64,000 nt of DNA from Marisa cornuarietis (lineage: Eukaryota; Mollusca; Gastropoda; Architaenioglossa; Ampullariidae): the NCBI GenBank assembly GCA_004794655.1, contig SMMW01000033.1, forward strand, positions 2,511,001 through 2,575,000. The letters are read 5' to 3'. Below are positions 23,766-37,433 of the stretch, in pieces. The position numbers and the translations under genes were made by a program. Under the pieces are notes generated by a model, which saw only the letters and a list, made by a program, of their open reading frames with translations, was not told the origin of the DNA and made no database searches. Each line of letters opens with the position of its first letter. Positions within the stretch are counted from its first letter, which is position 1.

Positions 23766-25479
23766 ATACACTGCACAGCCCTCAAACGCGCGCGCCCACA
23801 CAAACACACTCACAGTCCCTTTCAGTCTCATCTTTCGCGCTTGTTATTCTCTCTCTCATTACTTCCTCCTCTCTTAATATCATTCCAGCTTCAATCCTCA
23901 CGCCATCGCCCAAGGCAACAACGTCCAGGCAGAAAGCAACGGGCTGCGGAGCCCTCTGCCAAACAGGATGACTTCGCGGGAATAGACAAGTAATACAACC
24001 CTTATCAAGACTCCGTTAAGAGGCGCACGTAGGTCGGCCAAAGAGCTCGCTTCCTTCGGCTTGTCAAGCCAGTCTCGCTGATGGACCAACTTCCGGCGAC
24101 AGTGATGGGCCTCTGAGTCCCTCTGCCGATCGTCGATGCTAGCGGGTCATATGTGTGACGCAGGCAGGTCATACGCAGTGAAGATAAGCTCACTATCCTC
24201 CCTTTACTGTCTGCCAGTGTAGCCGGACACCAAATAGAAACAGCAGGTGGGGGAGGGGAGGGGCGGTGGATAAATAGTGTCTTTGTGGTACTGCAGGCGT
24301 TCAAAACCCTCCCTAGCTCTGACAACAAGTCAATGGATGATGCACTCATGTGATGCTGTTTCCGTGGAAACCAAGTTTAACATAGTCATAATACACTCTA
24401 CTGGATTCTCTCTCCCTCACTCGCGAACAAGCTCCATGAAACTAAACTTGCAAATAGTAGAACTAAGGTGATCGGTGGTATCTAATAATTAAAATTTCAA
24501 GGAAACATTTGCATAGTTATGCTTAGCCCAGCCATTGGAATTCAACAAAACACCAAAGAAATGCACCCTAAATACCATGGTAGGACGGTAAACTGAAAGA
24601 ATTATCGAGATGAGCAAGGAAATCTAGGTGACTTCTATAAGTAGCAATTAAGCTTATAGTCTGCTCGAAGATGAAAGTTGATAATTTATCCGGCAAATAG
24701 TTTCCCGGTGAACATAAAAAGTGTTTATGACTGTAGAATGTCATGGTAACATGCGGTAGCAGTGATTGTGCGATGTCTGATTACCAACAACTCAGAAACA
24801 CGAGCATGGGTTTAAGAATCAAGACGCGGCATGGGTTATCTTGCCTCCCGTCGATATATCGGCAATTCCTTTTGGCTGCACCAACAGATCTGCGTTAGCC
24901 GAGGTTGCTGTCACTTCACGAAAGGTAAGTCTTTGTCAGTTACGAGGGTACTTGGGTACCTCCGCATCATCAGCAAACTTTGCACACCGTGTGCGTGGAC
25001 TCGTGAGCGAGTAGCGCAGCATCACCCTTTGTCACATTCTTGACACCTATTCGCCATTTCTGCCTCCACCTACTTCACACACACACACACACCGTCTTTG
25101 CTATATCACAGCGTTAGAACAGTTTTTTTCCGCCAGTGAACATCTGTGAGCAAGAATCAAAAGCGGAAACTCTGAATGGTACCTGTTTCATGACCCTACC
25201 TTACGTCAGTTAACAATGGAAAAGTAGGCTGTCAGTTTGCAACACAGTAGGGAATGTCAATGATTTATTTCTAATCATTAAAGAACGAGGAGACACAGGT
25301 TAATTAAGGTTTTCCTTTATTGAAAATACGTAAACGCAAGCGGCGTAAACTGACGGAGGTTTAAGGCCTTATAGATCAGTGACCGTACTGCTCGTGAACT
25401 ATCTCGAGGATAAGGTTTCGGACGGTAAAGCCGAACTGTCTCCTTTCTTCGCTTGTTACATCCCCTGATAAACTGGCTG
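23766..25479. other. Unassigned non-coding stretch
   Basis: No gene recognised. A good donor-like AAAGGTAAGT lies at 24921-24930, but no convincing acceptor or coding frame precedes it. A short CA run is at about 25075-25092. Confidence 0.45.
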
Positions 25480-25600
25480 CGTGGACGAGGGGAGCATTCG
25501 TCACATGCCCGAACAAGATTCGAACTGGCTGCCATGCGGAGCACAAAGGTAGACGATACAAGGCTCTGGAATCTTCCAAAACGCATTTGCAGCATACCTA
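25480..25600 (-). mobile_element. Possible decayed type-3 tRNA-SINE
   Basis: On the minus strand, CAGTTCGAATCTTG (box-B-like) is followed by CTCCCCTCGTCCACGCAGCC. In the SINE at 17226-17479 a box B is followed at similar spacing by TTCCCCTAGTCCACCCAGCT. A box A was not identified. Confidence 0.35.
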
Positions 25601-25706
25601 TAACACCTGTCGGCGTAACCTGTAATTATTTACCCATGGTGCTACAGATTCATTTCTCTAGTTCCCATTCAAAGCTCATCAAAACTGCTTTCTCTCTTTC
25701 TTACTT

Positions 25707-25741
<35 letters not shown>

Positions 25742-28700
25742 TACAACTTCTCATATTGTTTTGGATGTTGAAGACAGTTTATTGGATGATTCCCGGGGGG
25801 TATGGGGAGAAGGGAGTAGGAACAAATATGCGAACCTTGCCGCAAAGCAAAACCCTCCAGCCGTTATCATCAACGTCATCCATTATTAGTTCTTTCCGCT
25901 ACATTTGCAAGACGTGGGGCGCCGGCGAGACTGTGTGCGAGGCGCAGGAAGAGCCAGTCAGTGCTGACCTTTTAATTAGCCATCTGCTCCTTAGCCAAGG
26001 TCGGTGCCCACACTGTGCACCACCACCGGGCGACTTTATCTTTCCGGTCGTGGAGTTGGGTCTGCTGGGTTCTCATTCAACAAAGAACTTTTTGTCCTCT
26101 CTTTTGCTAAACTTAGAGCAGGTAATTTTTATACAAGAGATGAGCTTTGTTCCTCACCTGCATAACGAGTACAAGTCTATGTTTTACAAATATTATTACT
26201 GTGGTAGTTGTTGTTAGAGGAAGCTGGGTGACTGGAGCACTGATATCCAAGTCAAAAAGTGCACCCACAACCTGGTTGAAACCCGAGTGTGGGGCAGTAC
26301 AGGTCTCCCAAGTTAATGAAGTACCTGTTGTTATTGAAGTTAATTTGTTTAGCGCAATGTCCCGGCCAACATGCAAGTTTATTATGCTTAACAATATTCC
26401 CGAGACAGTCACAATGATATAAGACGAAGCAATGGGGAGACAAGCTGCGTTCCGGAAGTAAATGACGACAACTGCAGATTAAACGGTAAAGATATGCTTA
26501 AAAAAATACAGATTAATATTAATTTTATTTACGTGTTTTATTTAACTGCCATTAAAAGCAGTGAAATCAATAACTAAAACCAGTGTGGGGGGGGGACCCC
26601 GTAAGGCATTAGCTCATCGAACGATAATCAGGCTTGAATTCCAGCCAGCTTCGCTACCGCCTCTCAGGTCTGCATTAGTCTGCTCTCATGTCAACATTTC
26701 CTGTAAGGGCTCAGAGTAGAATAAATCGTGAAACAAAAGCACCCCTGCTTAATGAGTGTGGCCTTTACTAAGTAAGCAATAAACGCCCATGCATTTTCCC
26801 CCAAGGCTAAACCAGGCATCATAAAACTTCGAGACAGATTACACAACATCATTTTTTACTCCATCCTACCCCCCATCGCCTCCTCCCCAACAAAGGGAAA
26901 GATTACTTGCAAAAGCTCTGGGCCAACCAAAGCTGGCTGACGTATTACCAGCTTTTATCCTTATGAACGTGCACACCCCAGGAAAGTCCCTTGTGTTTAC
27001 CAGTTGAACTGTCAGCTGTACAAACTGCTGTCGCTGAATGAAATTTGTTTGATTGACTTTGGTAAGTTGTCGTGAGTTTAATTTTCCTGATCACCTCGAA
27101 AATTAAATTACAGAAAGGGTGGGTGTTAAAATACTCGAAAAAGTTATTACTAAATAAAAATGACTGTTAACACTTTATCATCACTCAAAAGATTTGTTAA
27201 ATATTGAGAGACTAGATAATACAGTATCAGCAAACTTTGCACAGAAAAAAAAAATAAAAGCACTTCTAACCCAAAGTTCCTGTACTAGCAGTGCCAATCT
27301 GCTCGGTTTCTCACACCTAGGGTAGATCGGGATCAACAAGCGCACATGTTGACTAGAAATAAACAATAAAAGCTCACAAAGTCGGATTATAAGGATAAAA
27401 TCCCCAGAGGCGCAGCTACTCTGCATGTTTTCGAATGAGACTGATTTTTTTTTAACATTCTGTGACATCGTTATAAGCCTTTTATATCACACAATACTGT
27501 CAGCTAGCTTGAAATGATCCTGAAGGTGCTGACTGATCTTTTGCAACTCTACCTCACCCGCCTCTTAAGCCTCTCACGAGAGCGATGGGGTTTTTTTTTT
27601 TCATCTGATGAAAGATTAAGTTAAGATGTCGACCAGATTATGTTAAAGATTTTCTGCAGTTGTTACAGATGTAAAAAGCTACTTGTTAACAGGATGTCGG
27701 CACAGTCAAGAACGCCGTCTCGCGGACGCATGCACGGTGCAGCCCGCAGCCCAGGCCTCTTGTTACTGCGCGTGTTTGTAAGTAAGGGAAATCTGTTTTT
27801 AGCCTGGCCCTGAACTTACTGCAGAGTTTACCGGGCCGACAGCAACAAGCTGCGTATTTGGAGCATAAAATTGATTGTTGCTGCCATCGGCGAGCAAAAC
27901 TGGTTGCAGTATACTGGCAAACATGATTGGGCAGGACTGTGCACGTCATCGCCTGCGCACTCACTGACCCACCCCCCACCCCCGCATTTACCCTCCCACA
28001 CAAATCATTTGAGAGATTAAATGTAATGGATGAATAATTGTTGTACACTTCCTTCTTTTTTTCTAACAACAAAAGAAAGGTAGAAAGAAAAATCACAACG
28101 TAAATTGATTTTGTTAATTAATTGATTGAATAATGATTAGCTCCACAGTCACAGGCCCGATCCTAAGTTTGCCGTTATTGTTTTGTATACACGGAAACCT
28201 CATTAAAACCGCTCTTTTCATAATAAGTGGCGAAGCAGTCAGCACAATGCATGGACAGTATTAGTTTGTATCTGAAAGGCAGTGTAGAGACTGAGCAAAA
28301 AACAAGGCGGGAGGTAAGAGGAAACATAGCTGGTAGTTTAACTTTTGGCTTCTCCTGTTTTGCACATACAAACTTTACTGTTGTTGTTTTTTCTTTTTTT
28401 TTGAGGGGGGGGGTCTATTTTGGGTACATCATTGTTTTTAGGTTCAGAACAATGTGAACACATTAGTCGAAGTAAAACGATGCCACTGCGACATTTAGCA
28501 CTAAACCCAAGACCGCCGATCTCGAAAAACATGATTCGAGAGAATCTGACACAAACTCGTCCGATCCGAGATCGGGGTTTGAGAATCGTAAGACTAGACC
28601 TCGAACTACCTACAATGGTGCAAAGCCAGTAGTTACCTAAGCTATACAGTTTCCTTTATTCTTTAATGTCTACAGTTTGCTGTGCAAGATCCCTGTCCTA

Positions 28701-31585
28701 GCCTACTTTGCACCTTTTTCTAGCAGCATGTACAGCAAGTCTCTAGGGACGTTTTCCTGCAGATAAGACCACTGATAAAAGCTTACTGGAGACAACCGGA
28801 AGTGGTTGTCGAAAACCACGCATGCGTATTAACAAAGTGCACAAAGGACGCGCATCAAGAAAGCAAAAACCAGCCAGACACTGAGACCTGAAACAAAAGG
28901 TCTTGTGCACTTAGCGAACACTTCGACTGCTGCAGCTTTCCAACAAAAGATAAGCGTGCGTCCTCATGCACTGTGCACACACTTCGATTGATGTAGCTTA
29001 CCAATTAAAAAAAAAAGTCTTGTTTTTCTCCACTCACCCATCACCATCCTGCTGTGAAAAAGTTGCTACACGATTATCAGTCGCACGGAAAAGACGACCA
29101 AAATAAAATAAAATCTCCGTAAGGGGAAATAATCATTAGATTCGTATCACGTGGGATGTGGTCGGCACGTTCGATCCCAGTTAGCTGTGACGACTGGCGA
29201 ATTCTTTCCGTTTCACGCTCCAGCCTCGGCGCTAGATCGTTAACGGCACTGGAGCATGAACCCGAGGCATGTGACGTCACAGAGCAAACGACTGGAACGC
29301 CGGCTGTCTGCTGTTTGCAATTTATTGCAGAGAAAAATATTATCCTGTCACTGTCTGCATCTGTCACTGATCGCATCCCATAATGCCCAGGCGCTGCAGC
29401 TCAGGCGCACCAAACAGCAGGCTTTTCACCACCTCCGCAAAGGCAATCGCTCCTTGTCTATGGCGCTTTTATGCTACGTAGTACAAAGACATTAATTCCC
29501 CCGGTAGTCACGGCCAGCAGGGGTGGTGGGGAGGCGGGGTAGGCGAACGTAGGTCTCCGTGGGACTGCTGATCACCGTGAACAAGGGGCTTGTGTTCGGC
29601 GGATTCGTGTCAGTAGAATTAGCTAGCGCTCCTTAGGTGTTCACAGCAAGCAGCCAACGTGAGACAAATTTCTCCTGACTTTTAATGTGAAGCAAAATAG
29701 CTTGTCGCATCGCGATCAACACCGAGGATCATCCAGGTAGACTATCCACTCAACCCACTTAGCCCGCAGTAGACCAGAACCAGTCGAGGCGCTGTACCCA
29801 GGCGTGGCTGAGCGAATGGGTGCTCATTCATGTGTCTGTCTGGCTTCCTCTGTGTGTGTGAGAAAGAGAATAAGATAGAGAAGTGGAGGGGGGGGTTGTT
29901 GTTGTAAGAGTGATCTTAATGAGAAGAAAGTCAAGACTGAGAAGAGGGCGACCACGCCTGTGGCAACGATCACAGACATTCTGGGACCTTAGTCATGAAC
30001 CTAAGGTAGTGCTTTGACTCGGCTCAATACCTACTTCGTCAGAGCAAAGTGCTGTGTAGTCCTGTGGACCTGTACGCAAGACTTTAGACCTCTAGATAAT
30101 CAGCCGACCTTAGGTCTGTATCTGCTTCCAATTAAAATTACACGACCCCATGCCTCGGGTGCATAGCTACCTTTGTGGTAACCTTACCACTGCTTCAAGA
30201 TTACGACTGCTGGGGGGAGGGGTCATTATGAAGCGAAGGCAAAGCCTTGGCATAGGACAAAGTGCGAAAATTAAGGGCAAGTGTTTTGTCTCCGTACTTA
30301 CGAACCAGTGTCCAGACCCCAGTTACTTTACCCCAGGAAACATTGCCACCTCTCTGACTATGGCCTCGGGGTTAAAAAAGCAAAAAATCCGAGGGGTCTG
30401 GACACCACTCTCCATCTAACTAAGCTTTCCCGTGATTCTTTCGATGTTGGACCCCGGGCAACGACTTTCCGCTCGCTTAATAACATCGTTCCTTGGCGGT
30501 TTTCGGTCGGTAGCATCATAAGATGTTGGTATGCCACGTGCCTCTGCTAGCCTCCCTCTGTCAGCAGGCTGGCACCGGAGGGCTTTCTGCACCCCCTTCT
30601 CCCCCCCCCTACACTGTCACTCGCCTTGGAGCATTAGAGCCAGCGATGGCTCCCTCGATAGCCGGCTGTTGGCAGGTCAGTCACGTGCGACCTCCCAGCA
30701 GCGATTCGTATCTGAAAGTGGAAGTGCAGCGGTGCAGAACCTTTTACTTAAATTGACCACAATCGCAGCCTGGATCTAGAGGCTACAAAAGAGGCGAGTT
30801 TGTCTCGCGCCCGTTTTCGAGGATTTGAGGGAAGCTGTGCGCCGTGCGCAGAGTTTACAAAGATCCGGCTACAGCAGCATCCTACAGAGGCACCTGAAGC
30901 GCCACTGCCGCCGGTTAAATTCCTGGAGGTATCGGTACCACGGGGACCAAATTAATAACGCAGAATCGGTCATTTCTCTCGCTATCCAATTTCTGACTGC
31001 CTAAAATTTCTCACGTGCATCTTTTTTAGTAATCTGTAATACAGGCTCTCATAGTCTGGTCCTAATCTAGTATGCTTTTACTCTAGGTATGGGGTCCAAC
31101 TGCGGTTCTTTTAAGGGCGACAAGTTTAAAGGTGGAGGTTAAAGGTCATTAGTAAGGTCGTTAGTAGATGCATGTTAGGTTAAACATGTATGCTGTGAAA
31201 TTTATTTGATGATACACCTGTATTTATTTCAGACGATACTGTACGACCTCACAGAGAGAGAGAGAGAGACCAAAGTACCATTCTCCGCATTGACAAGTGC
31301 CATCATCAAGCCACGCCTCTCCGGGCTCACATCTGATTTGCCAAAGTTGGAGGGCAGTTGATTGTATTTATGTGGAAAATAATGGTAAACATCACTACAG
31401 AATGATGGCATATATTGTGTTGTGACATCTAGATAAAAATAGACTCCGGAATTACGTCAGAATGCAATGCGCTCTAAGTATGGACACCAAGGACCCTGTC
31501 TGCAGCGTGGGCATTGCCGTGAGCAGAGGTCCTTGCCGGTAAGCAGACACGACTGAATAAGAACGTGACAAAGTGTAGTTGTCGC
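25601..31585. other. Long unassigned stretch
   Basis: No exon or known repeat could be supported. It contains a (TC)n(AC)n run at about 25706-25740, a G8 run at 26586-26593, a T10 run at 27591-27601, a G9 run at 28405-28413 and a GA run at 31253-31268. A TGACGTCA octamer is at 29272-29279. The 254-codon frame at 25453-26217 passes through the TC/AC run and is not believed. Confidence 0.5.
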
Positions 31586-31636
31586 CATCAAAGACGACTG
31601 TCTTCTCTGTGATCAGAGCTTAGGTCGTCTTTGATG
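31586..31636. other. 13-bp perfect inverted repeat, hairpin-forming
   Basis: CATCAAAGACGAC (31586-31598) and GTCGTCTTTGATG (31624-31636) are exact inverted complements around a 25-base loop. Inside the loop CTCT and AGAG could pair for a second short stem. It may be a chance palindrome or a small structured RNA. The surrounding sequence suggests no promoter. Confidence 0.5.
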
Positions 31637-33540
31637 TCCTTTGGGTTCCAAGTTGGTGGCAAAGCGTGGCTATTCTCTCGGTGGCATCCCACTTCAATAA
31701 TGCCTCCGAAAACAAAGGTGCAGTGGGTCTGCCCGTACAGAACAGCAAGTGGCTAATCAGATGACACACCCCGCCCCACTCAAGAGCAAGTGGCTCGTCA
31801 GGTGCAGGCTTCAGCTGCTGGCACACCACGCCCTGCAATGTGTCTGTGTCAGAGTGAATGGGTCGGCCGGTCCTCGAAGCGAGGTCACCAGGCTGACCTG
31901 CCAATTTGTACGGCGGAAACCGAGACCCGAAAACTTTCAGCCTGTCGGCCCGGACATGAGGGCACATTAGTAGTCGTGTCAACAAGACAATGACCCTTTC
32001 ATGACTATATAGTTTTATGATGTAACATTTGCTATCAGTTTCTGAATGTCTTCTAACTGGATTTTTTTATTTATTTAGCTCACGAACAATCCTCAAGTTT
32101 TTCCTGATGATAGTATCAAATATTCTCTTTTCCACATAGGTCAGGGTGTCACTAGAGCGGTGGTGTTTTTACAAACTATTTTGACGCCTTTTAAAAAAAC
32201 TTCATCTAAACCCTTGGTAAACAGCATAGTAATGCTATTCTGAACATCCATTGTGGGCACCAACCTGAAAAGTCTTTTTTTTTTTAAATATTACCTACAG
32301 CGAGAGACAGGGCAGGTTCACAGAAAATCTCACGAAAAGGGGTTTAATTCGATGAAGTTAGCGAGGTGCCTTATTTGGACTTTCACAATATTACTTTCCT
32401 GAAGGTAATCTGCATTTGCAGGTGAGGATCAAGGAATAATGAGAACGATAATCCTTGAAACAAAAGGTAAGTAAAAGATGATGTCACATACCGTTACCAG
32501 CAAGCAAATAGGAAACAAATGATGTCTTTAACAATGCCTCATCATCATTTTCGTTTGTATTTGAAAACTCTTTTTTTTAATTGAAGCTGTGGTGATTTTT
32601 ACTGGTAAAGAGTTCTGCTTCTGTGTCCTTTACATTTTATAATTATATATGTTGAGTATTCAAAAGCAAGGATGTAAAGATACAATCCTGAGCTTTTAAC
32701 AGCTCGCACAACTCTCTTTTTTGTTTTTGACACATAAGGTTGCATGATGGAACCTTTCTTTGAGTCGCGTTTGCACTCAACGCTATTTCGTGTGAACGCC
32801 ACAAGCGGAGAGATGGCGAGGCTTACGCGGAAACGCCACCCATCTGTTTATTCTTCTTTTACAGACGCCAGACATCACCCCAACGCTGTCATCGTCACTG
32901 AACACTACAGACGATTTTCTTTTCTTTTCTTCAAAATCTCTACCCACTTCCCCTCACCCTCACACTGCGAAAGCGCGTTAATACCAGTCACGTCTGCTGA
33001 TCAGGTGCAGCCCTAACCCCTGACCTTTTCCCCCCCAGCAATGGTGAACAATTCGCGCCTCTCGCCATGTGGTGACACTGCACCACTGTCCTTTGTCCTT
33101 TTACAAACTCTGTCTCTCTCTCTCTGCCGCTTTCCCACCCTAAAACCCGTTCATTTCGTGAGACCGGGCAAGGAGAAAAGAACGCCAAGTGTTGGAATTT
33201 TCCAGACGTCTTCTCCTCGCTTATCACAAACGATCTTTGACTTTTCAGTTTTCAGCCGCGTGTTTGACAGACAGGATCTGCGTGGTATGAACTAGAAGTC
33301 GAGAAACGCCTACACTGGGACAGAGACGCAATAAGCAAGTTGTACGCCTTTTCCGAAGCTATGTGCAATAAGATCAAATATCAGCATCAGGTCAGATGGA
33401 AGACGTCCATAAATCAGCAGAGGACAACTACATATTGTAACCCATCTGATTCATCACCATTGTCATCAGCTGAGTAATGTCCAGTTCTTCTCCCTTGTAC
33501 ATGCAGACCCCTGTCCCGCGCCATCTCCTGTTAATTGTTA
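31637..33540. other. Unassigned stretch
   Basis: No gene recognised. The overlapping frames at 31620-31993 lie in a GC-richer patch without motifs or splice signals. Confidence 0.45.
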
Positions 33541-33571
33541 ATGTTCTCTGCATGTGAAATGTTTGCCATTA

Positions 33572-33600
33572 AATAAAGCATAGCGACTCTTTCAAAAAAA
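33572..33600 (+). other. AATAAA signal followed by an A7 run
   Basis: AATAAA at 33572-33577 is followed 16 bases later by seven A residues (33594-33600). This spacing fits the 3' end of a reverse-transcribed polyadenylated RNA, or less likely a true gene 3' end. No coding sequence was recognised upstream. Confidence 0.25.
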
Positions 33601-36352
33601 TCAGCTACTTAGCTTTGGTGGCAGATCATTTCCAGTTCTTGGTGTTGCCGAGTTTGTGTCTAGAACACGCTTGGCTACTTCAGAGTGTGATGGTGGAAAT
33701 GATTCCTGTTTGCAGGGAAGACCACCGCAAACACTAGCATCCACTAATACTACTGTCTTTTCTGTACAACACAAGTGGATACTGTGTACTTACACTATCA
33801 TCTACGGTGTACTATTTAGCATCCGTGCTAGCAGGATCTCTTCTGAGAATACGTGTAAAGGCCTGGCTCGTGGGATTGTTTGCCTAACTTTTACATCTGT
33901 CCACAGTAAACCTGAACTGCGCACAGCAAACATGCGTTTACGGATTATAAACTTTCACCTACGCATGATAGATGAAGATACACACGGTACACGAACTAAC
34001 ACTTACTAAGCTTGTCTTTACATATTGTCAACGTGTCTTTTTGTTTTCCTTTGTCAGGCAGGTGTAATCCAGCGCTGACCTCAAGAAACAGAACACTTTT
34101 TCTGCAGTAAAGTGATGTCTAGACGATCTCGCTCAAAAATGATTTACTGCTGTAAGGAGAAGTACCTTTTACCTCGAACCTTTCCACAGTTTCACGCCAT
34201 CTTCAGCAGTAGCTTGACAAAGTTCAGTCATATTGTCTGCTGCAACAAAGCGCCTCTGGGTTACAGTGTCAAGCACACTCACTTGTCCCAGTCAAGAAAT
34301 ACTCCCCAGGAAAATTGCTTCTCTTAACTTCATTCACGGAGGTGCGTGAGCCAGTGTCAAAACATTTGCTACTGAAATCGGTGGGTAAAGACCAAACGTT
34401 CGGTCTGTGGACGCTCTCAGAAGAAAATAAAATATTCACTGCCGATATGTAAAATGCTCTTTAAAGGTCTATTGCATTCCAAAACTTTTTTCTAACGAAT
34501 GGGCAGAACAGTATAGGATGTTATTTTATCAAATACCTCTCTTTGGTTCTCAAGATACAGGTCTACAGACATTACTTTACATAAACCAAGAGATTATCAA
34601 CCTACACATGGAAGAGGAATGCACGTGGATATGTCTGCGTTGCCAAGACCACAGCCAATGGAGGAGCTGGTACCACATGTTAAATATGGGTATCCGTGGC
34701 CAGTCACACGAGACGCTTTGTCTGTGCATGGTGATATATCTATATATATATATAGCGAGAGAGATGTACAGTATATTAAAAATGGAGGGCAGGTAGTCAC
34801 CGACAATTGGAGAAATTATACCTTATACGGATCTCAACCTATTATTAAAAAAAAATTGTTCCCAATACTAGGCCTTTAAAAAAAGTTAAAGAATAATGTC
34901 TACCACAGAGGAAAATGCAGCGTTGGCTGCACTGCAGACCTGCAAACCATTGCATGCCAACTGTGCGCGCGCACGCTGAGATCTCGTGAACTAGGGTCGC
35001 ACGCAGGGAGAAATGTTGCAAATGCTGACACAGGGCGTACGGAAGGCAGTTGGGCCTCGGGGTTGACCCTGGCGACCTCTAACCTGGATTTGTATTGTTT
35101 GCTGTGCACGGCGGCCTCTTTCTTGACATCAAACACGACCAAATCCCGCTTTTGACCTCAAGACCACGGGGCCTCGACCATGCGTCACTTCCGGTGTTAT
35201 TCCTGCCAACACGCGTGCAGCAGGCATCCGGCTCAGCGCTTGGGTGATAACCTCAAGGAGGTCAGCCGTCAACTAGCGGGTTAACGCTTGGACTCTGGCA
35301 AGGGGGGGGGGGGAAGAAGTCGTCGATCGCAAGACTCCACGAGGCCGGCGAAACATCTTCGAGTTGAAGACATCTTTTTTTAAAGGCAGCGTCTTATGGT
35401 TTGTCGGGTCTAAAAATCGCACCTCAGGCTGAACGTCCCTCACTTGATCAGAAATAAACGTTTAAGCTTTAACTTCCTTGTTTTTATTTTCCCCCACGAT
35501 CTCTGTTACTTGTAGAAAGGGATTTTTTTCAAACATTTTAATATTAGGTTGTCTTCTCTTGGCAGCACTTGTAGCTAACAAGTGTTAAATAAAGTGGGAG
35601 CTGACTAGTGGGTCGTCTGACAGTTCCACACCACATCTTGTCTGGTTTATCTTGCTAAAATTGAAAGATGAGTTTATCGAGTGATGGGGATGGGGGACAC
35701 GGAAAGCATGATTCAGAAGTGCCAGTGCTTTTTAAAAACGGCAGTGCCCACCTCGCCCACTTAGTCACCCGCAAGAGGGAGGAAGGAGGTGCAGAGCTAG
35801 GTAGTTAATGCATTGGAGCAGAAAAAGGTCTCGTCCGGATGACTGAGGATATGTAGATCAATTGTGACGATAAGTATGTTCATCTTTCTTTGCGCAAGCC
35901 AGGACGGTCATATGAATGAAGCCTCGGTTACTAATTGCAGCCAATCAAAATTTGGCCAACTCGGTAATTCTTGTCTCGCGGCGCATTTACTACTGGACAA
36001 GGGGTAATGTGTTCGTTCTCGCTGAAGTGCTGGTGTGCTGTCCAATAGGAGGTGGGGCGAGGTTCTTCCTTGTCAATGACCAGTGCCTAGCAACACTTTG
36101 TGAAGGACCTATTACGAAAGGAATATTCCTCTACAAGTTAAGACTTCTCCACCAGCACGTCGTCACTAACTGTTCGTAAATCGAAGTTGCAGTAGGAAAC
36201 TTCATTGCCTTCTTTAATATAACGTTCCATCAAATTTCTACTTAGGAAACATTCAAGAAAGGGACGTTATTCAGCCCAGTTCGGAGACGATAGAGAACAA
36301 AATGGTGAGTTGGTGATTATGACGCCAGGTGCGCACACGGAAAATCAGAGAC

Positions 36353-36406
<54 letters not shown>

Positions 36407-37433
36407 CCATTCTCCCTGCATTCTTTCACATATCAGAAAATGTATGTTTATGTTCACCATTCAATAACAGGCACAATGCCCATCAATCATTTTAGAACAA
36501 TTTTATAACAAACGCATTACATCCTAATAATTTTTTCCCAACTGCACATATATGTAACGAACGTGATACGGAAGCACAAATCTCATAAAGTGTTTTTAAT
36601 GCATTAGCCACGACACAGCAGTCGAGTGACTAAGTTGCTTCAAAGAAAAAAAAAACGCTTACAGTTAGTTAAAAGAGACATTTATCCCCTTTTCTAGTGC
36701 CTAATCGTAAAGAACAAACATTTCGCTGCTTCGATTGCTGTCATAGACTGGAATTGTCAACGCCATTATTGATTTCTTTCTCAGTCGCATAAAATATTAT
36801 AGCTATAGATTTTCAGGTATTTATGTTCATTCATCATTTCTTCACCCTAAACTTCTTCGTGGTTTACTGAGCCTGTATATATATATATAGCGTCCACTGT
36901 GAGGGACAGGTGGCTTAAGCGTGTTATTCGCTCTACCAAAACTGCCACTTCTGCAAAAAAAAAAAAAAGTTCTAGCATCAACGCCAGACAAATGTATACT
37001 GCTTTTTTCTATTAGCTGATGTCAAACATGAGACAGCTTTGTGTCTCCTACGTATTATCCATTAGTAAATGAGGGTGAAAACAAGATACACGAAAAATGT
37101 GGAAAAACAGTGCTGTTCATATGAATCAACGTAACGAGAGAGAAAAAAAAACAAAGAATGGTCCCCCCTCCGCGCGCGCACACACACACATACCAACTAT
37201 CATCGACAAAATAAAACAAAAATGTATGTTCATTGTGTGTGGCGAACAGCCACCTTCATCCCTTATGACTGCAAGGCGCGGGAACCTAGACTTCATCACT
37301 GCCACATCTAACCCTGCCTCCCGGTGGGAGTATGTCACATCCACTTATCGCTTGGCCAGGGAACGGCTTTTCCATCGAGTTAGGCGACTTGCCGGTGACT
37401 GTTGTAAACTACTGTAGCGTTCTGTAAAATGTA
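33601..37433. other. Unassigned stretch with an ATG microsatellite
   Basis: No gene recognised. It contains the (TGA)18 run at 36353-36406 (listed separately), AT runs near 34739-34755 and 36876-36890, and a G12 run near 35302-35313. A short block at 34637-34690 resembles 50176-50228 (see findings). Confidence 0.45.
36353..36406. repeat. (TGA)18 microsatellite
   Basis: Eighteen uninterrupted trinucleotide units, 54 bp. One frame gives a run of methionine codons, which is a repeat artefact and not a gene. Confidence 0.97.

Noticed and set aside
24890..24930. Donor-like AAAGGTAAGT with CAACAG upstream as possible exon
   Set aside because: The acceptor has a poor pyrimidine tract and the would-be exon is about 36 nt without an obvious coding signal.
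25453..26217. 254-codon plus-strand open frame
   Set aside because: It runs through a TC/AC microsatellite (giving SLSLTHTHTH) and a decayed SINE, has no family motif, and no splice or promoter support.
27686..28096. 136-codon minus-strand frame
   Set aside because: Cysteine- and arginine-rich by chance composition, no signal peptide or conserved spacing.
31620..31985. 121-codon minus-strand frame in a GC-richer patch
   Set aside because: CPHVRADRLKVFGSRFP vaguely recalls LINE-encoded C-terminal segments, but too little agrees to claim it.
36310..36495. Poly-methionine open frame
   Set aside because: Direct translation of the TGA trinucleotide microsatellite.
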